A stretch of 64,000 bases of DNA, taken from positions 3,286,001 through 3,350,000 of the forward strand of contig JANATG010000002.1 in the NCBI GenBank assembly GCA_029449235.1. Direction: 5' to 3'. Position 1 is the stretch's first letter; every line of letters begins with the position of its first letter. Under the pieces are notes generated by a model. It had not been told where the DNA came from, ran no database searches, and saw nothing but the letters and a program-made list of their open reading frames with translations. Position numbers and translations under genes: made by a program. Origin of the DNA: Linnemannia schmuckeri. Its lineage: Eukaryota; Mortierellomycota; Mortierellomycetes; Mortierellales; Mortierellaceae. This document shows, piece after piece, positions 1-10,613 of this stretch.

Positions 1-1229
1 TTCACAATCACTGACTGTATGTGACTCACACACTCCAGTAGCATGGTCTTAACTGCGAAGTGAAACTGAAGTGATATCATTGCCTAGCAAAAAAACAGAA
101 TATTTACAAATCCCAACATAAAAGCCAAGATGAACACCTCCCATATGACATAGGGCATCTACGCCTCCTGTGCGCCGTTTACGCTCCATCTTTCTAGGTC
201 ATTTTGCTGTCTTTTTTTTTGCTGCCTCTTACTTGAAGGTTACCCTCACATCAAAGAAAGATGAGGAAAAAGTCATGCATATTGGCAGGCACCTAATGTG
301 GTAGCAGAGGCTTTTAAGTTATGATGCAAGGAAGTGGAGGGCGCTTAACAGCATGCGGCGTACGAGAAAAGGAAGGCGGTTGAGTCTATTACTGTCTCTT
401 AGTAGCATTAGACTGCCACTTTACTCCGGACTCTGCTATCTCTTAACAAAAACACTTAACCGTTTGAGTACTTTCTCCCTCTTTTAATTCTTCGCCTCGG
501 GCATTGATTGCTCCTCTAAGCCAAGAAAATTTTTTAGAGCGCCACCACTTTTCCTTAATCGGCCTCAGAACCGAAGTATCGTTCCTCTTTCAACGGTGCA
601 GCGTTCTCCCTTTCCTCCACTGATAAATGGAAAAAGTAACGCCCTTACTTGTCTAAAATGGAGAATAGAGAAGACAAAAGAAGAGGAGGCAAGGCATTAG
701 CCTTAATGCCATGGGCGTCCATGAACCCGCCACTTTACCCATTGTTTCCAACAAAGCGTGTTTCTTTGCCACTTTGCAATTAATTTTTTTTTTTCTGTGA
801 GCCCTTCTCGGAACATTCAATTTTCTATACTATCCAAACATGGTTACACATCAGGTTAAAGGAAAGACGAGGAGAGAGGCTCTTTGCTTGTTATTTTCCA
901 TTTGTTAGTTTCTGTACCCCATTTTGTGAATGTATGGCGCGCCATGCATTGCATGCTCTGCCCAGTTTTGCTAAATTACTAACATGATTCTCCCATTGAC
1001 AAGGTGATGGCAAAGCAACTTGTCCGGCTCTTTTCCATCAAGTTATAAAAGGACTCAACCCTACATCTCATTTTTCTTTTATTTTCTATTCATCGAACTT
1101 ATCCACCTCCTCTTCATATCCCTCACACCGATCAACACTTACACACATCAACGACTTCCATAAAAAGTCCTCGTCGCGACCCATCTCTCCCATTTCACAT
1201 ACCCTTGCTTTCTACACTACACCCTCACA
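1..1229. other. Intergenic: left edge and promoter of the 1230 gene
   Basis: No convincing coding exon is seen. The DNA is pyrimidine-rich. The last 200 bases form the promoter and 5' leader of the secreted-peptide gene at 1230, with a clear TATA box at 1044. Confidence 0.5.
1044..1050 (+). promoter_or_regulatory. TATA box of the 1230 peptide-precursor gene
   Basis: TATAAAA preceded by CAAGT, 186 bases before the start codon. The same AGTTATAA core lies 148-149 bases before the two related precursor genes at 2961 and 6607, so it is probably a shared core promoter. Transcription would start roughly 30 bases downstream (inference). Confidence 0.6.
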
Positions 1230-1610
1230 ATGAAGTTCAACAACATCGCTTATTTGCCTTGCACCGCTCTCTTGGTTTCGTTGGTCACCTCTGGTCTGAT
1301 CTCCGCCGCTCCAATCCCTCTTAGCTCTGCCAGACACATTATCGCCACCCAGCCCATCCACACCACTATCCCCAACAAAACCCACCTTCCAATCGTCACG
1401 CCTGTTCTTTACAAACGCCAAGCTAGGGTTAACAGAAGGCTCTCTCACGGCTACATGAAGCGCGACCTTTCCGCCACCGCCACCCTTGAGGAAGAGGTGT
1501 CCGAGCCCAAGTCTGAGAATAGTGCTTATCTGTCCAAGCGAGGAGCGAGAGGCGGAAGAAGACCCTTCGATGAAATGAAGCGCGATTTAACCAGGACCGC
1601 CGCTAACTAA
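1230..1610 (+). CDS. Small secreted precursor with repeated KR cleavage sites
   Basis: 126 aa, no intron. An N-terminal signal peptide (hydrophobic about residues 8-26, ending near SAAP) is followed by a polar region with four Lys-Arg sites typical of Kex2-type proteases. Cutting at KR would release two similar arginine-rich peptides, QARVNRRLSHGYM and GARGGRRPFDEM. Between them is a spacer starting DLSATA and ending in the acidic stretch EEEVSEPKSENSAYLSKR. The C-terminal DLTRTAAN copies the start of the spacer. The motif PVLYKRQ and the spacer recur in the 6607 gene, and the acidic pre-KR segment recurs in the 2961 gene, so I read these as paralogues. The receptor or function is unknown; a secreted signalling peptide or effector is inference. 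Confidence 0.8.
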   Translation: MKFNNIAYLPCTALLVSLVTSGLISAAPIPLSSARHIIATQPIHTTIPNKTHLPIVTPVLYKRQARVNRRLSHGYMKRDLSATATLEEEVSEPKSENSAYLSKRGARGGRRPFDEMKRDLTRTAAN

Positions 1611-2960
1611 GGATAAGGAGTTCAAGCGATAACGTAGCCCTGCTGTCGAGACGCGTTCGAGCTGGTCTCGAGTGCTTGATCGGGTTCTCCAGATCTTCCT
1701 CTCTTTTTTCTTTTAATCCTCGTCATTTTTGATGAACTTTGAAACTACTTTTCCTTCCTTTCCTTTCTCTTTTACGCTCTTTGATCCTATGATAATCATG
1801 GACTATAGTTTAAAAGTGAATCAACTTTAATTAAACAACGTGTACTCACTGTGCCCATGTAGTGTTCTCGGCTTAAGCTCACGCTAAAAAAAAATGATGA
1901 ATGGTGGCGAGAGAAGGAGAAGAATAAGGACGCTAAACTCTCACTCGTGAACCCATAGATGGATTTCGGACCCCTGTTGTTATTATCAAAAATGAAATGC
2001 AAGCAGTTCAAGGTAAAGTAAGTGATCAACCATCCTTTTATTTTGGACCTTGAATCGTTCTTTTCCTTCCATTCCGCCTGTGAGACTGATCTGTCCCTTG
2101 TGTTTGCGACCTTTGACCGGAACTTTGTCCTCGTTACCAAACCTAGCGCCACCAACTTCGGCCACCCCATCGTCTCTCGGCTCTGAGGCAAAATAGTTTC
2201 GCCGTTTGATAGGGATGATGACCATACGCTCTCTTTCATATCAATTAATCCCTTTTCTTTTGCGTGCCAAGAAACGAAAGCTGTAAAGGAGGAGGAGAAA
2301 ACATTTGGACATCGCGCAAAGCCCCAATTCTCTAACAGATATTTTTCTACATCTGCAGTTTGATTTCACTCGTTGTTGTACACAGGGCTCTTTTGAAGGC
2401 GTAGGGAAGGGACGCCAGGAAGTGAAGGCGGCAAGGTTGCCGAATCAATTTTTACGTTTATTCGTATCATCAGGTGATTTCTGCCTTCTCGATGCATTGC
2501 TCGATGTCAAATGGTCGTTGCGTTGCGAGGTCCATAGGTTCGAATATGTCGGGCGAAGGACGCGTACGACAAAAAAATATTAATTTCGTGGCTCTCATCC
2601 TTGTTTCATGCAGGTTTTCTCCATTATTTTTCTTAAGATTGCCACTTCTGTAATTGTTCCGCTTTGACCTCCTTTCGACCATTCGTTGTTTTCCAGATTG
2701 CAATGGAAACAACAACGCCCTCTTTGTGCCGTGTTTCTGTCTTTTTTGTATGTCCACCACGAAGGTTTCATCATCTTCCAGTCAAATAAGCTAGCCTCCT
2801 CTTGGGCCAAGTTATAATGGCATCTTCCCCTTCCCCCCTTTTTCTCCATTCTTATAACACTCATCCTATCATTACGCAAGAACAATCCAAAAAATTGCCG
2901 TCAGTCTTACATTTCCTCCTCATACCATCCCTCGTTCTGCTTTATTTCACAATACAAGAG
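1611..2960. other. Intergenic spacer
   Basis: No supported gene. Short open frames on both strands lack family features. The 3' part carries the promoter of the 2961 gene. Confidence 0.45.
2813..2818 (+). promoter_or_regulatory. TATA-like element of the 2961 gene
   Basis: TATAAT within CCAAGTTATAATGG, 148 bases before the start codon. It shares the AGTTATAA core with the elements at 1044 and 6458. The ATG overlapping it would lie upstream of the expected transcription start, which supports using ATG 2961. Confidence 0.5.
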
Positions 2961-3311
2961 ATGAGATGCAGAAACATTTCTCTTCTCCCTGGTTCCGCCT
3001 TGGTGGCCGTACTCATTTCAGCCAGCAGCACCGTCTTCACTACTAATTTAGTTTCCGCCGTTCCTCTCGCACGATGTCCTTCACGCCCAGCTGCCGCCAC
3101 CACTACTACCCCTACCGCTCGGAAGACCTTGCACCCCTCCTATGACCACTCGATTGACCCGACTGAGATTGTCGTCTCCAATTCATACTTCAAGTACAAT
3201 CATCTCCCCGCATCTAAAGAGGAGGAGGAGTCTGAGCAAGAGGGTGTTCATTTCTTCAAACGTGGGTTGCGTTTTTTGTCTATCATGTGGGAGCCACACG
3301 ATGAGTGGTAA
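2961..3311 (+). CDS. Small secreted precursor with C-terminal KR-released peptide
   Basis: 116 aa. The start is the ATG just before a signal peptide (hydrophobic about residues 6-32, ending near VSAVP). The frame is open upstream, but that part overlaps the TATA-like element. A Thr/Ala-rich region is followed by an acidic segment, KEEEESEQEGVHFFKR. A single KR site then leaves a 15-residue C-terminal peptide, GLRFLSIMWEPHDEW. The acidic segment aligns with those of the neighbouring 1230 and 6607 genes, while the terminal peptide differs. I therefore treat it as a paralogue with one mature peptide. Function is unknown. Confidence 0.72.
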   Translation: MRCRNISLLPGSALVAVLISASSTVFTTNLVSAVPLARCPSRPAAATTTTPTARKTLHPSYDHSIDPTEIVVSNSYFKYNHLPASKEEEESEQEGVHFFKRGLRFLSIMWEPHDEW

Positions 3312-3876
3312 CATAGTTAGATTTTGTATAATGTATTCTCCCGTTCCTGTCCCTCTCCTTTTTATCTAACCTCAAATTTTCATGTCTACATATCTCCTGG
3401 TGAGAACAGGCGATAACGTATTAAGAAATGGCCACCTGATAGAAAACCAAACTTGACGCATAGAAAACGATATGTGAATGCATACTCATGGTGCATTGAT
3501 TGCCTGTGTTAGATTCAAGAGGTATGAAGAAAACAAAAAGGGGAGAAAAGAAGAATGAAGACTCGGCAGTGGTCCATTAACCAGCCTAAAGTGGCCCAAT
3601 GGTTTAATTTCGAATGTTAGAAGTGTCCATTCCTTTCTCCTTCGATGTTGGAATAAATAAAACAGAGTCAGTATCAATAAACCTTTTTTGTTTATTTCTC
3701 TAGTTTCTCTCCTCCCCCCTTTACCCTTTCTCTCTTCTTCTCGCTTCCGTCCCCGCTTCCTCACATTATCTTACTCATCATCCAGCCTCATCTCTCTCCC
3801 TCACTCCACAAAGCGATTACTCCAACTCCTCCTCCCCGTCCACTACTAAATAACACATACATATACACACACAGCA
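3312..3876. other. Intergenic spacer
   Basis: AT-rich 3' flank of the 2961 gene, then a CT-rich 5' leader for the 3877 gene. No coding features seen. Confidence 0.45.
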
Positions 3877-4221
3877 ATGAGGATCTCAACCTTTCTCAAA
3901 ATCGCACTGTCCTTAGCTCTCGGCCTCGCCTTCACCCTCCACGCAACTGCAGCACCAGTCCAAGAATTCGATCTCGAACAGCTTCAAAAACGACACAGCC
4001 ACGACAACACTGCTGATGCCAAGGTCAACGAGGGAGTTACAGCGTCAACAGATACAACTCAAGATGACGCCGTACCGACGAAAACAGCTACCATCATTCC
4101 TTGTCCGGCGGCCTGGAACCCTTACTTTGGACATGGCCCTGTCTGTAGCAAGGCTGCGGGAACAGTGCAGGAGGTTGAAAAGAAGAAGCCTCAGCCTCTT
4201 GACTTTGGGCTCGGTCCTTGA
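3877..4221 (+). CDS. Small secreted two-cysteine protein (WNP/GxG family)
   Basis: 114 aa, no intron. The signal peptide (about residues 7-25) ends in ATAAPV. One KR site (LQKRHS) follows shortly, as in a pro-peptide. The mature part has only two cysteines, spaced C-x13-C in PCPAAWNPYFGHGPVC, then a Lys/Pro-rich tail. The same block is found in the 63226 gene on the minus strand (PCPEHWNPLWGRGYAC) and, more loosely, in the 62396 gene; all three mature proteins begin APV. A single disulphide loop is likely. Function is unknown; a secreted peptide ligand or effector is inference. It sits among the KR-precursor genes but does not share their acidic spacer. Confidence 0.75.
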   Translation: MRISTFLKIALSLALGLAFTLHATAAPVQEFDLEQLQKRHSHDNTADAKVNEGVTASTDTTQDDAVPTKTATIIPCPAAWNPYFGHGPVCSKAAGTVQEVEKKKPQPLDFGLGP

Positions 4222-6606
4222 ATGATTTTGAGGTGTACAGCGCCGTTCCATAAAGAATTTGCGAAAAAAAATGAGCAACAATTTTCAGTCTCAAGTGGTG
4301 AAAAGGATTTTCTCGGTTTACGAAGACACTCAACAGGAAGCGGGAAAAGCTGACCCCCCTCCCTCTTTGCCTTGAAAGGGATAGATAGCCACAAGGATAG
4401 CCTCAAGATACCTTGGAATGGCCCTATAAAGTCCCACAATCCATCCTTTTGACATTATCTTTTTATCCACGGTTCCTCTCACCCCCGTTTGCACCAGAAA
4501 AAACCTAAAATCAAAATAGCAAATTCTTTTTGGTATGTCGCTGTACGTGCGTGCATGGGCATGCTCACATACTGGCGTTGGTGAACAATAGTGAGTGCCC
4601 ATTTTTTGACACTCCATGAGCCCCTTTTTTTTTTCCGCCTTCCTCTTCTTTTTATCGTTTTTCTTCGAAAAATAAATGCATTCAACAACATGCCTGTGAA
4701 TGGTAACCATCGTACACTCTTTTGACCATGTCTTTGTCTATGTCAACTGTGATGGAATAGATTACCCATTTTATCCGAGGGTACCCACTTTATCACCCCA
4801 GTACTTCAGATATGCAGTGTATCATGGCGCTTATATATTTATGCTATTATCAATGCTTCAGCCCATGACCATAAGCTTAGAACTTAGTATGTGAACATAA
4901 AGAAGAACGCATGATCGGATTAAGTTTTCGCCGGTGGGTTAAGCTGGACACAGTTTGGTTAGGCATACATACCACACACAGACTCCAAAATATTTTTCTT
5001 ATTTACTTTCTACCAACGAAGTGATCCTGCTCTTCTGACCTGGATAGCTGTTTACTATCCTTGTGCGAATGACCTTCTGCTATTGCTCCATCCTCCTAGT
5101 GTTCTCAACAATCGCGCTTTTGTTTAACCATGGAGAGATAGGAAAGAAATAATGATGCCTGATTTGACGGCGTAACAATAAAAAGTAATCAAGGGATGAG
5201 TATAACGAAAGAGGGAAAAGGAGGGAATGGAAGAAAAACAACATAGCGAAGAAGGAGATAGGCAAGGAGATAATAGAGAATAGGAGTGACGGTGACAAGA
5301 ACGTGAGTCCTCGCCGCGGCTAACAGTATCAATTTTTATTTCCACTAATCTTCTTTTAACATTCTCCCACCATGCAAAGCGCTGCTCACAAGAGCTGTCA
5401 AAAGTTCTTTGCGAGAAATGGTATCATTTTTCCTTTACTCTTCACATTACTACGGCTTTAGAGCAGTGTTGCCGCGACCACGTTTCTTCAGCCACTCATA
5501 AAATTGATATCGTAGCTGCTTGCCGTTCGTACTTCTGAAATGGGGAGGGAGTGCAAAGTAGATGAAATCGCGGGAGGTAGAGAGTGGTAATGAAAAAAGG
5601 AAATGGCAAGACAAATAGCTTGCTATAGGATAGGCGAGAACGGTGACTTGGAAAAATGCATCTACCAGTCATTTCTTTACAGCAGAATTACAACGTCTCC
5701 AAAAGGTGAAATAGCACATCTAGACACTTTTTGTTGAGTAGCGCATTATACCACTCCTCCCTCCCTCTGTATTAAAACTATTTACCGTGACTCATACCAC
5801 TTTTTATTGTTTCTTGTGAAATGCCCAAGGACAGGAGAAAGGCGAAAAAGAAAATAGCAAAAAGAGAAGGAGGGACAAGAGAAAATAATAGGGCAAAGGG
5901 GCAACAAAACAATCGCTAAGGTCACTGCGGTCTATAATATCAAATCGTGTTTTGTTATTGTTTCTACGCATTATTTTTTTTCGCGATTTGTGCTCATCTC
6001 TTTACAATTGCCATTGGTGGCTGTTTGTCTACCTAATTCTTGCTCAACTGATCTGAGCCTCTCACTAAGCACAGGAACACAGCTCTGGACCAAAGTTGTC
6101 TGTACCCAATTATTTCGAACTGATTTTTCATTCTACACTAATGATCCCGCCCCTAATGTTTTCAAACACCCCCTACATTGTCAGCCTTCAATACCCAGCG
6201 TATTCTTCCCAATTTCTTATACATGAATTTTTCAAATGCTCGGTCTATTAATTGTTCTTTCTCATAGAAGAAAGACAAAAAACGAACAATAAAATAAGAG
6301 GCGAGAAAAAAAAATACTACTTTGGGATGTTCTCCTGAAGGCCTATTGTGCTCTTTTATTTCAGGTGTTGCACTACAAACTCGACTGTTGTTCTCCTTAA
6401 GGTAAAAAACGCCTTCGTTATTGCTTTTAACACAACAAAACTCAACTCGCCTCGAGTTATAAAAGAACATTCCATGCCTCTTCATCTTTGCTTTTATTCT
6501 TCATCAATCTACTCATCGTTTGCTCTACTGCAAGAAAGAACAACTCCGGTCACAACACGAAGTCCTTCCTTTACACACTACGCAAATAATACCCCCCGAA
6601 GACAGT
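4222..6606. other. Intergenic spacer, 2.4 kb
   Basis: No supported gene on either strand. All open frames are short and compositionally biased. The 3' end contains the promoter and leader of the 6607 gene, with a TATA box at 6458. Confidence 0.45.
6458..6464 (+). promoter_or_regulatory. TATA box of the 6607 gene
   Basis: TATAAAA in CGAGTTATAAAAGAAC, 149 bases before the start codon. It is almost identical in context to the element at 1044. Confidence 0.6.
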
Positions 6607-7041
6607 ATGAAATTCGACAAGATCTTTTCCCTGTCATGGTCAGTCCTTGGCGCGGTCCTGTTGACCTCTATCGGTGCTGCCTCCAACAACATGGTCTTGG
6701 CAGTTCCAGGCCCAAGTCTAGTCGCCGATCTAGGATCAATTCGAGTCAGAGGCCAATACCCTACTGGCGTTTCCAAAAGAGCCATTCCCGCTAGCACCGA
6801 AACTGTTCGCATTGCAGTCCCTACCAAAGGTCCTTTCCGCTTCCGTCCCCCTCTAATCGACCTCCCAGTAGAATCCCCTGTCCTTTACAAGCGTCAAGAC
6901 GACGACATCACCAAGACAGTGCCAAAGAGTCATGAGATGGACCCCGTTGAGAAGGACAAGGGACCCAAGAGAGTCCCACTCTCCAGGCGCCGAATGATAA
7001 ATGATGCGTCAATTCGATGGATTAACCCTAGTCATTTCTAG
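6607..7041 (+). CDS. Secreted KR-processed peptide precursor, stop-interrupted
   Basis: 144 aa to the first stop. The signal peptide spans about residues 8-33 and ends near VLAVP. The body has KR sites in GVSKRA, PVLYKRQ and GPKRVP. PVLYKRQ is shared with the 1230 gene. The reading ends in RRRMINDASIRWINPSHF and then TAG. In the same frame the next codons read KRDLPSTA, the spacer start of the 1230 gene, and continue for 51 residues to a TAA at 7195-7197. Either the stop truncates an older, longer precursor, or it is read through, or it lies at the end of an intron: the bases before it (GATTAAC then TTTCTAG) look like a branch point and acceptor, but no good donor is seen. Confidence 0.7.
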   Translation: MKFDKIFSLSWSVLGAVLLTSIGAASNNMVLAVPGPSLVADLGSIRVRGQYPTGVSKRAIPASTETVRIAVPTKGPFRFRPPLIDLPVESPVLYKRQDDDITKTVPKSHEMDPVEKDKGPKRVPLSRRRMINDASIRWINPSHF

Positions 7042-7352
7042 AAGCGCGACCTCCCCTCCACTGCCACCACCACCACCACCAACACTCCTGAGAAGGAGTT
7101 CAAGTCCGAGTCTGTGAACGGTAGTGATTTTTCCAAGCGTAGAGCAATGCCTAATTCGTGGATTCGTTGGATCAGCTCGGGTGGCTTCAATGTCTAAAGA
7201 GGAGTCTGGGTCTGCGTCCGAATCTGCGGATGGTATTGATTTGTCCAAGCGTCGAGCGATGGTCTAAGGGAAGGTCAGATATGTCGGCTATCCCGATTTT
7301 TATTTGCGTGACCTCTCCACCACCACCACTACCACCACTAACCCCTGAAGAG
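7042..7352 (+). repeat. Decaying tandem peptide cassettes behind the 6607 gene
   Basis: Three diverged copies of the precursor unit follow the TAG. The first (7042-7197) reads KRDLPSTA, a run of Thr, then KEFKSESVNGSDFSKR and the peptide RAMPNSWIRWISSGGFNV. The second (7196-7267, shifted by one frame) reads KEESGSASESADGIDLSKR then RAM and a stop. The third (7301-7348) reads RDLSTTT and a Thr run, then TGA. Stops and a frame shift separate them, so most are probably relics. The unit DNA is related but not identical. Confidence 0.7.
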
Positions 7353-7476
7353 TAGAAGGACAGGGACATGTTATACACTTTCTAAATGAAATAAAAAAAT
7401 AACCTTTTTTTGAGGAAAGAAGAGTTTTTTTAATTTGTATGATCATTTTGGGCTGGTTAGCTATTGATAGTTCGGA

Positions 7477-10400
7477 TCACGACCACGTCCTGGCCAATCG
7501 CAGACCTTTCTGATCATCCCACACCAAGGATCCAGCTACGCCTCCCACCAATAACAACAGCTCTTCCAACAGCACCCTCACCTCTCCTATCAAACCAGGT
7601 ACCAACTCTCTCGCCCACTCCATCGCATTCTTCAAACCCCCAGTGGTTGTGGGTCTGTAAAGGCGCAGATATTCTCGAAAGATGGTCGTATTTCCTGATG
7701 ACAAGAAGGAGGTAAGGGTGTTGAGAAGGTAGATGAACGACTGGTGGAGATGATGTTGATGTCCAAAGATGAAGATTATGATGCTGACGAGAACGAGTGT
7801 TGTTGTGAGGCAGAGGAAGATGGTTTTGATAAGGGATTGGAATGAGTGGAGGTCTTCTTGTAGAACCTTGGCTAGCATAAGAGAGACAGGAGCAATTGGT
7901 TTGGATAGCAGTGCTGCGAGGCTGTTATCGTCGTTTTCTGTCTCGAGGAGTAGCTGCTCTGACGTATGTTGTTGCTGCAGCTGTACCTGATGACAATATT
8001 CTTTCTTCTGCTCCTTGTCGACTTGCCCCTCATTCAGTCTGTCTATCCTGTCTCCCTTATGTTCTAATACTTCTTGTGAAATGCGTGGCTGCCCTTGTTT
8101 TTGAATCTGCACCTGCTCCTGAGTACGTGCCTGGCCCAGTTGTAAGGACAAAGCACGTCTCTCCTCTTTAAACGCGCTCTGTTTCTGGGTGCAAGTCCGC
8201 CTCAAGATCTCAAGCTCCTGACGTAACTCCTCCAACGCGACCTCCAGCAACTGTTCCTCCCTGTTCGACAGCGCCGCCTCTTGAATAGACGCAAACTCAA
8301 TCTCTTTCTCCTACAAAGAACATACACGACATAGAAAAAAACCGCGTTAAAAGAAAGCCACCCCTTCTTGTCTTTAACGTCACGTCACTCAAACGACAAA
8401 AAAAAATCTCATCCTCTAACCTTTTCAAGTTCCAGCCAGAGTTCAAAAACAATACGCTTCTGGTCCAAAAGCTCAGACTCGGTCTCCTGACACTTCTGGA
8501 TCACGTCCACCATGACTTGAACGAGTTGGTCGATATGGAGCGCGAGAGCCTGTTCTTGGTCCCGGAGGAGGGTTGCCGTCTCGGTCCAATAGTGCAGTTG
8601 GGAGCGGCCTGAGATTAGTTCTAGGGTCCTTGGGGAGATGTAGATGTTGTTTTTATCGTCCTTGGTCTTGTTATTGGTGGTTGAGATAGTTAGTGGTGTT
8701 GATTTGGGCGTAGCCGCGGCGAGTGATAATGAAACGATCGATGAGGTGATGGTAGTAGGGGAGGCAGTAGTAACGGAAGAGAGTGGAAGTAGGGCCATTG
8801 ACGGATAAGGGACCACAACACGACCATAACCACAGCCGCCATTAACATCCTCTACTGTGTCAACTAAAGGGTTTGGAGAAGGAGGGAGCGCCACTGTCCA
8901 CGGTTCGCGTGTGGAAACAGGAGCAGCAGTGGTAGCATGGATCGAGATATCATCGTCTCCGAATTCTTTCTCGGTATCGATGGGTAGTTCCTCTAATGCT
9001 AGGATAGATTCGACCACCTGTACTGCCTTCCACTCAGGCATCTTCGGCTTGACGGTGGTGTTGCTGAGGGTACTGAGAGACCCCTTGACGCTATAGTTAT
9101 TATCGCCGTCGCCGGCCTCGTCAGAAGCGTCGTCTTCAGAATCGTTAATGAGCGTCAAATTGTCATCATTATCATTTCCTGTCCTGCTGGAGGGGATGAT
9201 CTGGATCTCTTCCATGAAGCGCACTCTTCGACGAGGAGAGTCTGTAGACGACATTGTGCTGATGACAGTCTCGGTGTCGAGTTGATCTGGTTCCTGTGTT
9301 CCCACTCTGTTTGCGGCATCCGATGTGCGGTCCTCGACAGATTCAGTAGGCTGCCAGTACCAACCATCCAACCCGTCGTCGCCCGCAGACATCGTCAATG
9401 GCACTGGCACCTCCAACTCCGGTCCATCTCCCTCCACTACCACTACCGCTCCCACCTTTAACTCCCCAGATCCTCTCAGTTGACTAGTAACAATCGACAG
9501 TTCTGTGTGTCGGCTCTCCGCCTTCTCTGATGGTGACGGAGAAGAAGAGTCTGTAACAGCCGCTGCTGCGTATCCTTGTTCCTGAAGATCGAAGAGTGGG
9601 GTATCAAGTCGACGGTTACGATCTGTACCGTCGTTATTGTCGGCAGAGAGTGTCGGGAGAGAGAGTCGTGTCGGGTCCACCTCGTTCTCCATGGCGACCA
9701 GTTTTGGAGTGAGATAGTGCTGCTGCATAGTGGGGTCGATATCGGTCGTGGAAATGATGGCGACCCTGGGTATAGGCATATCAGATGCAGATGTAGGGAG
9801 GTCGCGGGGAGGCAAGGAGGAAGAGGGGAGAATCGTGTATGGAGCGCCCAGAGACGCCTTGTTAGATGCATTGGTCAATATGGCTGTATGATTGTTGCTG
9901 TTGCAAAGGTTGAGATAGTCTGGTGAAGGTAGATCATCGCACTGCACTCCATTCCCATTCGGACTACCACTACCACCTTTACCTCTCTCCTTGCCCAAGT
10001 CCTCTTGCTGCTGCTGTTGTGAAGCGACGGAGGAGGCAGAGGCGGCTAGCATACTCAACATTGGCAAGAACACTGAAAACGACTCCGACGTCCTCCTTTC
10101 ACCTCCCCCCCGATGTTGCTGTTCCTGTCGCTGCTGTTGTTGTGTTTGACAGTCGGTGAGATAAGGCTGAGGCGACTGTTGAGAGTGATTGAGGCGAGGG
10201 AGATTTGAGTCTGCACCAGCTTGCAGACCGACTCCGACACGACTACTGCACGGTGGGGAAGAAAAATACGACTTTGATGAAGCGGTAGTGAACAACTTTT
10301 GATGATGGCGCGGTTGAGGGTGGGGGTTAGGGGCAGTGGAGTGACGGTTGTGAGATAGGGATGCAGGCGGGACGAAGGAATAGATGGTGGTTGGTTCGTT

Positions 10401-10613
10401 GACAAAAGGGCGTGGAAATCCGTACAAGGATTTGGGTGTCTCTTTTCTATGATTAGGGACCATGTCTGTTGAAGGTGTGGTAGATTCGTTGTCAGTTGAA
10501 GAGTTGATGTCACTACTGTTTGGTGGTGAGAAGTATAAGTGACTAGATGATGATGCGGCTGAAGAAGACGGTGAAGAGCAAGGAGCACCGCTGTCAGATG
10601 GTGCCTTCGGCAT
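7477..10613 (-). CDS. Coiled-coil protein with C-terminal membrane segment
   Basis: About 1008 aa in two exons: 10613-8421 and 8310-7477. The 110-base intron is GT-AG and phase 0. The start is the ATG beginning MPKAPSDSGAP; the frame is open upstream but reads as leader. Residues 1 to about 680 are a low-complexity Ser/Pro/Gln/Asp-rich region with no recognised domain. From about residue 690 a long coiled coil rich in Glu, Leu and Gln runs across the splice junction to about 850. A single strong hydrophobic segment at about 892-914 (IKTIFLCLTTTLVLVSIIIF) is followed by a tail of about 95 residues. This suggests a protein anchored by its C-terminal part with a large cytosolic domain, such as a tether or organelle-surface scaffold (inference). 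It is convergent with the peptide-gene cluster. Confidence 0.8.
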
